This document shows, one piece after another, positions 1 through 8,445 of a stretch of 64,000 nt of DNA. Both the position numbers and the translations under genes were made by a program. Position 1 is the stretch's first letter. Each line of letters opens with the position of its first letter. The DNA is taken from assembly GCF_030252165.1 (NCBI RefSeq), contig NZ_CP126969.1, positions 496,001 to 560,000 on the forward strand. The letters are read 5' to 3'. The notes under the pieces are model-generated. The model was not told the DNA's origin and did no database searches. It worked only from the letters and a program-made list of their open reading frames with translations. This DNA is from Corynebacterium breve (GTDB lineage Bacteria > Actinomycetota > Actinomycetes > Mycobacteriales > Mycobacteriaceae).

Positions 1-403
1 CTGGTGTTAACTCTGTGGTGACTTAGAGTTAATGGCCGATTTATCAGCCGGTTGTTTTTGCTACCCGAGAATCATGACATGTTAACTCGAATTCCGCTAG
101 GGTTAACCCGCAAAATGTGACCGACATCATATAATTCAGGTTTGGAGGGGGCCTCCGAGTGGCACGAGCGGGCCGCTTTGTTTATGTGTACTCAAGCAGT
201 CTACCTGCATAGAGGTGGAAAATGTGGCGAAGCGCACTTTCGTATAAAGGTCAAATCTGTCAAAGTCATACCAAGGTGGCAGGAGGGCAGATTTGAGGAT
301 TGTTCAACATTTGTGTTAACCAAAATCGCCGGTTCACCTCCTTGTAACCGTCTTCACCGACAGTGCACAAACCCTAGACCTGGTAGGGCTAGACTTAATC
401 CCT
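1..403. other. Intergenic region with promoter and GTTAAC palindromes
   Basis: No convincing gene is seen. The stretch has four copies of the palindrome GTTAAC (6-11, 81-86, 102-107, 315-320), one of them inside the longer palindrome GGGTTAACCC, plus a related GTTAAT near 28. A perfect TATAAT lies at 130-135. An open frame starting near 142 has no family-like composition and overlaps the next gene, so I do not call it. Confidence 0.6.
130..135 (+). promoter_or_regulatory. -10 promoter hexamer TATAAT
   Basis: A perfect TATAAT lies 27 bases downstream of the second GTTAAC box and 22 downstream of the third. No good -35 hexamer is seen at the usual spacing, which is common in corynebacteria. 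Transcription would start near 142 and give either a 5' leader of about 260 nt for the gene at 404 or a small RNA. Inferred from sequence only. Confidence 0.4.
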
Positions 404-841
404 GTGACAAACAAATCAACTCCAGCCGGTACCCAGCCACCCTCGACGCTTCGTTGGGCGGCCATCGTCGCGATCGTGCAGTCCCTCGTAGTCCTGGGCT
501 ACGCCCTTAGCATCGTGGTACGCGAACTTCTGGGCGAGGAAGACCAAAGCCTTGTCTCCGATAGCCCGAACGCCGAATACGTTGGTTACGGCACAGCGAT
601 CTTCTTAGCGATCATCTTTGGCACAGTAATTGCCGGTGCGGTCTCATTGCTGCGCGGGAAGAATTGGGGCAGGGGCCCCATCGTGCTGATCGAGTTTATC
701 CTGCTCGGCGTGGCTTTCTTCATGTTCCAAGGTGGCGCTATCATTCTGGGAATCGTGACGCTTCTGTCCGCGGTTCTCGCGCTCGCGATGATCTTCCACC
801 CGCGTTCTACCGAATGGATTGAATCGCACTACGGGGCTTAG
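404..841 (+). CDS. Small integral membrane protein, unknown function
   Basis: A protein of 145 residues starting at GTG 404. Four hydrophobic segments are visible: about 17-39, 62-82, 92-110 and 111-128. I recognise no enzymatic motif. The short tail ends EWIESHYGA, and this style of small membrane protein is common in corynebacteria. No clear ribosome binding site precedes the GTG. A TAGACT hexamer ends 8 bases upstream, so a leaderless transcript is possible. The 3' end overlaps the end of the convergent gene by 4 bases. Conserved hypothetical; the function is unknown. Confidence 0.7.
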   Translation: MTNKSTPAGTQPPSTLRWAAIVAIVQSLVVLGYALSIVVRELLGEEDQSLVSDSPNAEYVGYGTAIFLAIIFGTVIAGAVSLLRGKNWGRGPIVLIEFILLGVAFFMFQGGAIILGIVTLLSAVLALAMIFHPRSTEWIESHYGA

Positions 842-2058
842 TTGCCGAGGAATACCAGCTCGTCGCCACGCTTTTCGACGATCGCATCGCCCGCATTGGC
901 AAGCGAGACAGGGCCGTCGTAGCTGCCGCGATCGACGGGGATGGTGTTCTCGATGGCTTGGGTCTTCCAGTCGGCAACTGCGATTCCGTTGATCACGGGG
1001 AATAGGAGCTTGCCGTCGATAGCGATGCCGGTGCCGAGCGCGCCCTCGTAGATTGTGTTGACGGCCATATTTGCGGGGTTAAGTAGGAGCAAGCGCGAGC
1101 CGTCGAAGAAGGACATGTGATTCGGCAGGTCGGCGACAGCCGGTTCGAACAGTCCCTCCGTGGCCTCGATCGGCTGTACGGCGGAGCGGGAGACTTCTTC
1201 ACCTGCCTTGTCGATGCCCACAATTTCAGTGGACTCCGGCAGGTAGATGGCCGCAACTTCTTGACCTACCGCAACTAACACGGAGTTGTCTGAGATCTTT
1301 GCGTTTGCAGTGACCTCGGGTTTACGGGAGTCCTCCGGAGTGGTGTCTTGCATACGCAGCCACGTTTCGTCAGAACACTTTTCTGTCACAGCGAGCAATT
1401 CGGTGCGAGTCAGCGCCGAGGTGATCGTGCAGTCGCGATTGGGCTGCATGTCGGATTCTTGCGGGGCCTCAACTTCGCCGTACTCCACGGTGCGCACCAG
1501 ATCGGAGCGCCAAATCTCGACGCGTTTGTCGGATACGGTGCCGATGCGGTCGTTGGATGAAATGTTGACCACCTGTTCAGGTGCGGGTGCGGAGCGAGTG
1601 CCGGCGTACTTGCCGGAGGATGCATCGATCGCGATGACATCGCCGCAGCCGAGGTGGGTTTTGTACGTGGCCACGAATTTGCCCCAGGCGCCGGAGAGAG
1701 AGCACAACTCGGCATCGGAACGCTTGTACGTCCACGCTATATCGCCTTGCGGTGTGTACGCGGTGAGCGTGTCGTCGGCGTATGCGGCGATCATCCCTTC
1801 GACCATGACTGGTTTGAGAGCGGGGGAGGCGTCGTCGATACGCGTGATCTCGGTGAGCTCCGTTGGGACGACTGCCAGCTGTCCATAGTCGGCATGGTCT
1901 TTGTCGGAGGAAGTCAACTCAGCAGAGCGAATCGGCGCGGAGAAGAAAGCAATTGCGAATAACGAGATCGCCAGAACGGAGATCACAGCCAACGCGATTA
2001 GGTCTTTCTTGCTGCGCTGCAGTGGTTTACGGGCCGAGTGGTCGTCGATAAGCGTCAT
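838..2058 (-). CDS. Membrane-anchored beta-propeller-like protein (Rv3212 type)
   Basis: A protein of 406 residues with a short basic N-terminus and one membrane segment (about 22-42, LIALAVISVLAISLFAIAFF). A large outside domain follows, with repeated strand-rich units such as DIAWTYKR and DVIAIDASSG that resemble PQQ-type propeller blades. It is the positional equivalent of M. tuberculosis Rv3212, which lies next to the RNA helicase Rv3211. The ATG follows the helicase stop codon directly (TAAATG, no gap), so the two are probably transcribed together and translationally coupled. No catalytic motif is seen. The molecular role is unknown; a cell-envelope function is an inference from topology. 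Confidence 0.7.
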   Translation of the reverse strand: MTLIDDHSARKPLQRSKKDLIALAVISVLAISLFAIAFFSAPIRSAELTSSDKDHADYGQLAVVPTELTEITRIDDASPALKPVMVEGMIAAYADDTLTAYTPQGDIAWTYKRSDAELCSLSGAWGKFVATYKTHLGCGDVIAIDASSGKYAGTRSAPAPEQVVNISSNDRIGTVSDKRVEIWRSDLVRTVEYGEVEAPQESDMQPNRDCTITSALTRTELLAVTEKCSDETWLRMQDTTPEDSRKPEVTANAKISDNSVLVAVGQEVAAIYLPESTEIVGIDKAGEEVSRSAVQPIEATEGLFEPAVADLPNHMSFFDGSRLLLLNPANMAVNTIYEGALGTGIAIDGKLLFPVINGIAVADWKTQAIENTIPVDRGSYDGPVSLANAGDAIVEKRGDELVFLGN

Positions 2059-3348
2059 TTAAATGCGTCCCCTGGATCGTCCGCGAGGTGCGCGTGCACC
2101 TACAACTTTTCGTGGCTTGCCGACGACAGACTCCGCATCCTCGGGAATGTCCAAAGCTTCAAAGAGCTCGGGCGATGTGGAGAACCAAACTGGCGGATCG
2201 GGCTGGTCTAAGCCAAGCTCGGAATTGATCATGGCCCACTTGTGCATTTCGTCATATCCGACGAGAGTGACAGCGGTACCGGAGTGACCTGCGCGGCCAG
2301 TGCGGCCAATGCGGTGTACGTAGGTCATCGGGTCATCGGGAGTTTGGTAGTTGATTACATGAGTGACGTCGTCTACGTCAATGCCACGAGCCGCAACGTC
2401 GGTAGCCACCAAGATCTCGATGGTGCCGTCGCGGAAGGCTTCGAGAGAACGTTCGCGGGCTTCTTGGCCCAAGTCGCCGTGGACGGAGCCGACTGCGAAA
2501 CCACGCTTGGCCAGGTCCGCGGAGACGTCCGCGGCCGTGCGCTTTGTGCGGGTGAAAATGATGGTGCGACCGCGACCTTCACATTGCAGAATCCGCGCGG
2601 TGACCTCAGGCTTATCCATGCGGTGAGCCTGGAAAATGACTTGCTTTGTTGTGGCGTGGGTAGCACCGGCATCTGCAGCCTCAGCGCGGATGTGAACGGG
2701 CTTATTCATAAACGACCGCGCCAAGGTCAGAATCGGGCCTGGCATGGTGGCGGAGAACAGCATCGTCTGGTGCTTGTGAGTCAACGCCTCCCAAATCCTT
2801 TCGATGTCGGGCAGGAAACCGAGGTCGAGCATCTCGTCGGCCTCATCGAGGACCAAGACTGCCACCTTATCCAGCTGCAGCGCGTCGCGATTGTAGAGGT
2901 CAAGCAAGCGACCCGGCGTGCCGACGACTACATCAACCCCCTCGTCGAGGGCCTGGATCTGTTCATCGTACGGGCGGCCACCGTAGATGGTGAAGACTCG
3001 CACCGGCAGATTCTGTGCAGCGCGGTTGAGATCCTCACCCACCTGAACTGCAAGCTCACGAGTAGGAACTACGACGAGGGCGCGTGGTGTGCCGTCCAGC
3101 TCTGCGACATCGGCATCGTCGAAAACGCGATCAAGCAGTGGAACACCGAATGCGAGAGTCTTTCCCATACCCGTGCGAGCCTGACCGATCAGGTCGGTTC
3201 CATCAAGGGCGAGCGGTAGCGTCAGTTCCTGGATGGAGAAGGTATGAGTAATGCCTTGGGCAGCAAGCGCATCCGTGATTTCCACGGCCACGCCGAGCTC
3301 GGCGAAAGACGGTGTGCTGGGTTTATGGTCAGTTGCATCGGAAGACAC
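2059..3348 (-). CDS. DEAD-box ATP-dependent RNA helicase
   Basis: A protein of 429 residues from a GTG start, of RhlE/DeaD type. Superfamily 2 motifs appear in order: an upstream Q-motif region (FSIQELTLPLAL), motif I ARTGMGKT with Lys63, motif II VLDEADEML, motif III SATMP, and motif VI HRIGRTGRAG. These support ATP-dependent unwinding of RNA in the cytoplasm. The C-terminal tail is short and basic (GARAPRGRSRGRI), suited to RNA binding. Length and context match Rv3211 of mycobacteria. It is the first gene of a two-gene minus-strand unit with the beta-propeller gene and is divergent from the DUF3107 gene. The exact RNA substrate cannot be read from sequence. Confidence 0.92.
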   Translation of the reverse strand: MSSDATDHKPSTPSFAELGVAVEITDALAAQGITHTFSIQELTLPLALDGTDLIGQARTGMGKTLAFGVPLLDRVFDDADVAELDGTPRALVVVPTRELAVQVGEDLNRAAQNLPVRVFTIYGGRPYDEQIQALDEGVDVVVGTPGRLLDLYNRDALQLDKVAVLVLDEADEMLDLGFLPDIERIWEALTHKHQTMLFSATMPGPILTLARSFMNKPVHIRAEAADAGATHATTKQVIFQAHRMDKPEVTARILQCEGRGRTIIFTRTKRTAADVSADLAKRGFAVGSVHGDLGQEARERSLEAFRDGTIEILVATDVAARGIDVDDVTHVINYQTPDDPMTYVHRIGRTGRAGHSGTAVTLVGYDEMHKWAMINSELGLDQPDPPVWFSTSPELFEALDIPEDAESVVGKPRKVVGARAPRGRSRGRI

Positions 3349-3450
3349 AACGTCATCTTAACCCGACCTGTTTACAATGGAATCACTGCCGCATTTCGTG
3401 GTAGCTCCAAGTGAGACATGAAACATAGAAGGATTGTGACTATTCCACCC

Positions 3451-3675
3451 ATGGATATCAAGATTGGACTTGCAGAAAGCGCCCGTGAACTGGTCATTTC
3501 CAGCACTGCATCCCAGGATGACGTCGTTGGCCAGATCAATCAGGCGATCGAGTCCGGTGCAGCGACCGTGACTCTGGAAGACGATAAAGGTCGCAAGTAC
3601 GTCATCCGCACCGAGCGAATTTCTTATGTCGAGGTCGGCTCCACAGCTCCGCGTGCAGTGGGCTTTGCAGGTTAA
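3451..3675 (+). CDS. DUF3107 family protein
   Basis: A small soluble protein of 74 residues, beginning MDIKIGLAESARELV and containing RTERISYVEVG, matching the DUF3107 family (Rv3208A/TB9.4 in M. tuberculosis). I chose ATG 3451 because family members begin just before the KIG strand. GTG 3436 is also possible because an AGAAGG lies just upstream of it, though only about 3 bases away. It lies between the helicase and the DUF3152 gene, as in mycobacteria. The biochemical function is unknown. Confidence 0.8.
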   Translation: MDIKIGLAESARELVISSTASQDDVVGQINQAIESGAATVTLEDDKGRKYVIRTERISYVEVGSTAPRAVGFAG

Positions 3676-3695
3676 TGCGCTAAGTTATTTGTACT

Positions 3696-4643
3696 ATGAC
3701 ACAGCATCACGGCACTGAACCGTACGAAAGCGAGAGGCCACAGCGAAAGGACTCCGCTTTTGTTCGCTTCGCTAGGGACTACGGGTGGCGGGCCTACGCC
3801 ATCCCAGTACTTGCCGTGATAACTATTTTCCTTATTTTTGACGTTCTACGCAGTCCAGACGAGCCCGCGCTCAGTACAGATCAGGCTGCCCGTGAAACGC
3901 AAGTCAGCGCTTCTGAAGACCAGCCTGCGGAGCAGGAATCTAAGGGACCAGGCCCCGATCCAGCGCAGTCTCCACTGAGCGCTCTGGCGATCGAGGACCT
4001 ACCCCCGGGAAGTCCTTACTCTGAGAAGGGTGATGGCACCTATCGGGTCGTCGGAAAGCCCGGCATGAGTGCAGGTGAGGGCGAAGAATCCACGATGACT
4101 TTCGTCGTTGAGATCGAAAATGGCGTGGATACTTCCGCATATGGTGGAGACGATGCCTTCGCGTCGATGGTTGATGCCACCCTGTCCGACCCGCGCGGTT
4201 GGACCAACGACTCACGCTTCAAGTTTGAGCACGTCGGTCCCGACGACGACCCAGAGATGCGCATCCAGCTCACGAGCGTGGAGACCACCAAAGAGTTGTG
4301 CGGGGCGAATCTAGGCATGGAAACCAGCTGTCGGACCACTCTAGGCGGCGGGAACACCGTGGTTGTCAACGAGGCACGCTGGGTACGCGGTGCTGTGCCA
4401 TTCCAGGGTGACTTAGGCAGCTACCGGCAATACTTGCTCAACCACGAGGTGGGGCACGGCTTGGGGTATGCGGCACACGTTCCGTGTGGTGACGATGGAG
4501 AGCTGGCTCCGATCATGATGCAGCAAACTCTCAGTCTGAATAACTCTGAGCTGTTTTCGATCGATCCGACTGAGGTGTACCCGGACGATCAAAAGACTTG
4601 TCGTGCGAACCCGTGGCCGTACCCGCGACCAAATGCGCAGTAG
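3696..4643 (+). CDS. DUF3152 membrane-anchored metalloprotease-like protein
   Basis: A protein of 315 residues with one N-terminal membrane segment (about 33-48), then a low-complexity acidic linker, then a DUF3152 domain. The zinc-binding motif is HEVGHGLGYAAH at residues 250-261. His250, Glu251 and His254 are as in metzincins, but the third His sits one residue later than in the usual HExxHxxGxxH. Paired cysteines (CGANLG, TSCRTT, HVPCGDD, KTCRAN) suggest an exported, disulfide-bonded domain. Peptidase activity is inferred from the motif. The neighbouring gene starts soon after its stop and both read the same way, so they may be co-transcribed. Confidence 0.8.
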   Translation: MTQHHGTEPYESERPQRKDSAFVRFARDYGWRAYAIPVLAVITIFLIFDVLRSPDEPALSTDQAARETQVSASEDQPAEQESKGPGPDPAQSPLSALAIEDLPPGSPYSEKGDGTYRVVGKPGMSAGEGEESTMTFVVEIENGVDTSAYGGDDAFASMVDATLSDPRGWTNDSRFKFEHVGPDDDPEMRIQLTSVETTKELCGANLGMETSCRTTLGGGNTVVVNEARWVRGAVPFQGDLGSYRQYLLNHEVGHGLGYAAHVPCGDDGELAPIMMQQTLSLNNSELFSIDPTEVYPDDQKTCRANPWPYPRPNAQ

Positions 4644-4680
4644 CGACGACCATCCGGCCCGGAACAGAAACGAGGATAGC

Positions 4681-5382
4681 GTGATTCCTGACCACGTTCT
4701 TTCAGCATTTCAAGCGGACAACGACACCCCGCAGGCGTTAGGTCCGGCTTGGGACAACGGCCTGCTTGTGGGCAAAACTGTGGTGGCTCACGCGAGCGAA
4801 ACAGCGGTGTGGTCTGCGAAACTGCGTGACAAAATCAACATCGAAGGCGTACGTGTCTCACGCCCTGTTCGAACCACTGACGGGCGTTTCGTTGTCGGCG
4901 GATACAAGGCAAACGACTTCATTGAGGGCGAGACCGCGCGCCGTGTCGACGAGGCGATCGCAGCAGCACTACGCCTCGACGACGCGCTGGCGGTGGTGGA
5001 ACAACCCGAGACAAAGCGCGAAGACCGCTGGGCAAAGGCAGAGAATTTTGCTTGGGAAGGCATCGACATTCCGGGCCACCGGCAGGTGTGCCATGCGGAT
5101 TTCTTGGCGTGCGTGGTGTTCTCCGGCACAATGCCCCCAGCTTTAACCGACATCGTTCCTACTGCAGCGCCACGACCACACGGCTATTCGGCGGCGTTGA
5201 CGGCCGTAGACGGCTTGCTGGCTGGTGCGATCGACGGTGCCGTGATTGATCGCTGGGCGCATGTTCCGCACTTTGTACCGTTATGTGAACGAGCCTTGGC
5301 TTACCGCGAAGCTCTGCAAGAACCTGCGGATTCGAACGCAATGGCGAGCTTCGGCGAGGTTCGTGCCCTCCTCATGTCGTAG
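4681..5382 (+). CDS. TIGR02569 family protein (Rv3205c-like)
   Basis: A soluble protein of 233 residues. The start is GTG 4681, chosen because AACGAGGATAGC gives a purine-rich ribosome binding site just upstream. Upstream in-frame codons would overlap the previous gene. Features such as WSAKLRDKINIEGVRVSRPVR and the later HADFLACVVFSGTMPP are typical of the actinobacterial TIGR02569 family, whose function is not established. It lies just before adnA, as in mycobacteria, and may be read into the repair operon (22-base gap). Confidence 0.75.
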   Translation: MIPDHVLSAFQADNDTPQALGPAWDNGLLVGKTVVAHASETAVWSAKLRDKINIEGVRVSRPVRTTDGRFVVGGYKANDFIEGETARRVDEAIAAALRLDDALAVVEQPETKREDRWAKAENFAWEGIDIPGHRQVCHADFLACVVFSGTMPPALTDIVPTAAPRPHGYSAALTAVDGLLAGAIDGAVIDRWAHVPHFVPLCERALAYREALQEPADSNAMASFGEVRALLMS

Positions 5383-5403
5383 CCGCATGGAAGAATCAAA
5401 GGC

Positions 5404-8400
5404 ATGCCTAATGTGCCTGAGATTCAACTCCCGCCAAACCCCACCACGTACCTTGTTCCGCGGGTGCGGTCCGTAGATGAGCGCGAGTGGGATTTCGAGC
5501 TGCCGACCAAGGGATTGTGGAAAGTCACTGGTGAGGCTGGCTCAGGTGTGTCCAGTTTCCTTATCGATACTGTGATGCATGCTTTGCGCAGCGGCGCCGA
5601 TCCAGATGGAATTCTCGTAGTAACAACCTCGAAGGAGTCTGGTGCTCGCTTGCGCCGCGAGCTTTCGGATCGTGTGGCCAATTCAGGGTTCGTAGCCAAT
5701 GAACCGTTGGTGCGTTCGGTGCACTCATTGGCTTTCGCGCTGCTCAGACAGGGCAGCGATAAGCAGATTCGGCTAATTTCTGGCGCTGAACAAGATGCGG
5801 TTATTCGTGATCTGCTCCGCGGAAACGCTGAGTTTGGCACTGGTTCTTGGCCAGCCGAGCTTCGCCCAGCTTTGACATTTGTCGGATTCGCCCGGCAGCT
5901 GCGCGACTTCCTGCTGCGTGTGGTGGAACGACGCATGACTCCTGAGACTCTTCGGGAGCTTGGTCGGCTCCATCAACGCCCGATGTGGTCGGCCGCCGGA
6001 GATTTTCTCGATGAGTACAACCAAGTCATGAAGCTCTGGGGCACAGACAGTTACTCGGCGTCGGAATTAGTGGCGCAGGTGCTGCAAGCACCGTTCACGT
6101 CGCAATGGCACACGGTGCTTGTCGACGATGCGCAGCACCTCGACCCCGCCTCAGCCGAGCTGGTTGCGCGATTGCTGGAAACCGCTGACTTGGGAGTAGT
6201 CGGCGGGGACGCGGAGCAGTCGGTCTTCCACTTCCGTGGTGGATCGCCGAAGTTTTTTGCCGAGTTGCAGGCACCGACAATCCATCTTGGCAGCACGCGA
6301 CGGATTCCGACCCGCGAGGTAATCGAGGTGTCATCAGCAACTGCCCACAACGCCACGATCGCGGACCGCGTGCGTCGTGCCCATCTAGAAGACGAGGTGC
6401 CGTGGCGCGATATTGCTGTAGTTGTTCGCTCCTCCGGGATGATCGAGCCAGTGCGGCGCACCTTGTTGGCCGCGGGAGTCCCGGTTTCGTTGAACCCAAC
6501 TGATGTGGTGTTGAGCGAGCAGCGCATTGTCGCAGCGATGGTATTGGGCCTTCGAGCCCTTATCGAAGACCTCACCGTGTCTGAGTGGCGTGACCTACTC
6601 TTAGGCCCAGTAGGCGGAGCCGATCCGGTGACGTTGCGACGCCTCTTGCGTGGGCTGCGGCGTTTCGATCCAGCTACGCGAGCAGAGGTCACCTTACAAA
6701 AGGTCATCGATCCACGTCGACCACTGCCGGAATTTGGTGCAATGTTGACGCAACGTGAGATCGATATTTTGCTGCGGATCCGCTCCGTTCTCGAGGCTGG
6801 GCAAACTTCCGTTGCAGCAGAAGCGAGCGTGGAGGAGATCCTTTGGGCCGTGTGGAATGCGACCGGCCTGTCTCAGCGCCTCATGGCCGTCGCGTTGCGC
6901 GGTGGGGCTACGGGCTCCCAAGCAGATCGTGATCTTGACGCGATGATGACGCTGTTCGATGCTGCTGGCGACTTCGCCGAACGCAGGGAAAGCGCGGGCC
7001 TTGAGGCATTTATCTCCCATATCAACGACCAAGAGCTCCCAACAGGCGTGCGCGATCGTCGCACTGCAACTCCGGATGCAGTGGCGCTGCTCACCGCGCA
7101 TGGTGTCGCCGGGCGTGAATTTTCCCACGTCCTAGTAGCAGGTGTGCAGGAAGGATCCTGGCCGAGTTTGGGGGAAACCGGTTCCTTATTCGGGCAGGAG
7201 GATGTGATTGACCTGCTGGATTCTGGGGTGGACCCTAATGTCCCGGTGTCTCACAGCGCGGACCGATTGAAAGAGGAACGCAGGTTGTTTCACGTCGCGA
7301 CGACGCGGGCGACTTCGGCGTGCCTAGTGACAACAATCAACGCACCCGAGGATGCAGAACCGCAAGACCCGTCGCGGTTTGTCGACGAATTCCGCAAGCG
7401 CTTTGGGCTGCAGGCGCAGAAGGCGGAGACCGACGAAACGGACATGACAGATCTTAATGAAACTGGAGTGCGCGTCTTGGCCCATGACCACCTCGTTGCC
7501 GAGCTGCGTCGCGTACTGATCAATCCAGAGTTAACTGAAGAGACGAGGCGCCAGGCTTCTCGCCAATTAGCGCGACTCGTGGAAGCAGGGGTTCCCGGCG
7601 TTCACCCCGACGAGTGGGCGACCACGACCACTCCGAGTAGTGAGCTGCCACTGCCAGCCAGGAAGGCACTATCCCCATCGCGCATTGAAGCACTCCTTGC
7701 GTGTCCACTACGGGCCGTTTTAGAAGAAACTATTGAGCAGACCGGAACCATCCAGATGATCCGTGGCTCGTTGGTGCATGCCTATTTTGAGGCCATCGGA
7801 AACGGAGCGGACGAAGACATGGCACGGCGCGCGACTTTGGAGGCTTACCTGGAGATTCGCGATGTACCGCGATGGAAGGAAGCCCAGGATCTTGAAAGCT
7901 TTGAGCGCATCTTAGACCGGACAAGTGCGTGGCTGACGAATACTCGCTCAGCGTTTGAGACCGTAGGGAGCGAAGTGGAGGTCAATGTTGCGGTGACCAA
8001 GGACTTAACAATCCGAGGCCGCATCGACCGCCTTGAAAAAGACGGCGATGGGGCAGCAGTAATTATCGACCTCAAGACAGGGAAGTACGCCCCAACCGCG
8101 GACCAAACTCGCGATAACCCGCAGCTCACTGCATATCAGCTAGCGCTGTCACATGGAGTGCTCGACGGTGATCGAGTAGTTACCGCGCCACCGGGGGATT
8201 CGCCGTTATCTTGTGGAGGGGCCGCGCTGGTCTACCCAGCCGTTGATTCGTCGTCCATCACCACACGCGAGCAAGTTGCGAAAACTGCCGAAGAACTCCA
8301 AGACTTCGCAGATCTAATTACTCCGTTGACCAACGAGATGCAAGGGCCGCATCTTACCGCCCGCACCGGGGACCACTGCACTTTCTGCCAAGTGCGCCAC

Positions 8401-8445
8401 ATCTGCCCCGTACAGCCCGAAGGAAAGGACATCACCCGTGGCTAA
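5404..8445 (+). CDS. adnA: AdnA-type helicase-nuclease subunit
   Basis: A protein of 1013 residues with a UvrD-like motor domain followed by a RecB-family nuclease domain. It is the AdnA partner of the mycobacterial AdnAB machine that resects double-strand breaks. The nuclease motif VIIDLKTGK has Asp889 and Lys891. Cys767 together with Cys992, Cys995 and Cys1001 (CTFCQVRHIC) form an AddB-type iron-sulfur cluster pattern. The Walker A loop reads GEAGSGVSS (43-51), with Val49 in place of the catalytic Lys, so ATP hydrolysis by this subunit is doubtful. In the mycobacterial enzyme AdnB is reported to be the main motor. The gene overlaps adnB by 8 bases, which implies coupled synthesis. Confidence 0.9.
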   Translation: MPNVPEIQLPPNPTTYLVPRVRSVDEREWDFELPTKGLWKVTGEAGSGVSSFLIDTVMHALRSGADPDGILVVTTSKESGARLRRELSDRVANSGFVANEPLVRSVHSLAFALLRQGSDKQIRLISGAEQDAVIRDLLRGNAEFGTGSWPAELRPALTFVGFARQLRDFLLRVVERRMTPETLRELGRLHQRPMWSAAGDFLDEYNQVMKLWGTDSYSASELVAQVLQAPFTSQWHTVLVDDAQHLDPASAELVARLLETADLGVVGGDAEQSVFHFRGGSPKFFAELQAPTIHLGSTRRIPTREVIEVSSATAHNATIADRVRRAHLEDEVPWRDIAVVVRSSGMIEPVRRTLLAAGVPVSLNPTDVVLSEQRIVAAMVLGLRALIEDLTVSEWRDLLLGPVGGADPVTLRRLLRGLRRFDPATRAEVTLQKVIDPRRPLPEFGAMLTQREIDILLRIRSVLEAGQTSVAAEASVEEILWAVWNATGLSQRLMAVALRGGATGSQADRDLDAMMTLFDAAGDFAERRESAGLEAFISHINDQELPTGVRDRRTATPDAVALLTAHGVAGREFSHVLVAGVQEGSWPSLGETGSLFGQEDVIDLLDSGVDPNVPVSHSADRLKEERRLFHVATTRATSACLVTTINAPEDAEPQDPSRFVDEFRKRFGLQAQKAETDETDMTDLNETGVRVLAHDHLVAELRRVLINPELTEETRRQASRQLARLVEAGVPGVHPDEWATTTTPSSELPLPARKALSPSRIEALLACPLRAVLEETIEQTGTIQMIRGSLVHAYFEAIGNGADEDMARRATLEAYLEIRDVPRWKEAQDLESFERILDRTSAWLTNTRSAFETVGSEVEVNVAVTKDLTIRGRIDRLEKDGDGAAVIIDLKTGKYAPTADQTRDNPQLTAYQLALSHGVLDGDRVVTAPPGDSPLSCGGAALVYPAVDSSSITTREQVAKTAEELQDFADLITPLTNEMQGPHLTARTGDHCTFCQVRHICPVQPEGKDITRG

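Noticed and set aside
142..510. Open frame of 122 codons at the left end
   Set aside because: It overlaps the better-supported membrane protein gene, has no ribosome binding site and no protein-like pattern.
2242..3219. Long plus-strand frame opposite the DEAD-box helicase
   Set aside because: It mirrors the helicase frame and has no start signals or motifs.
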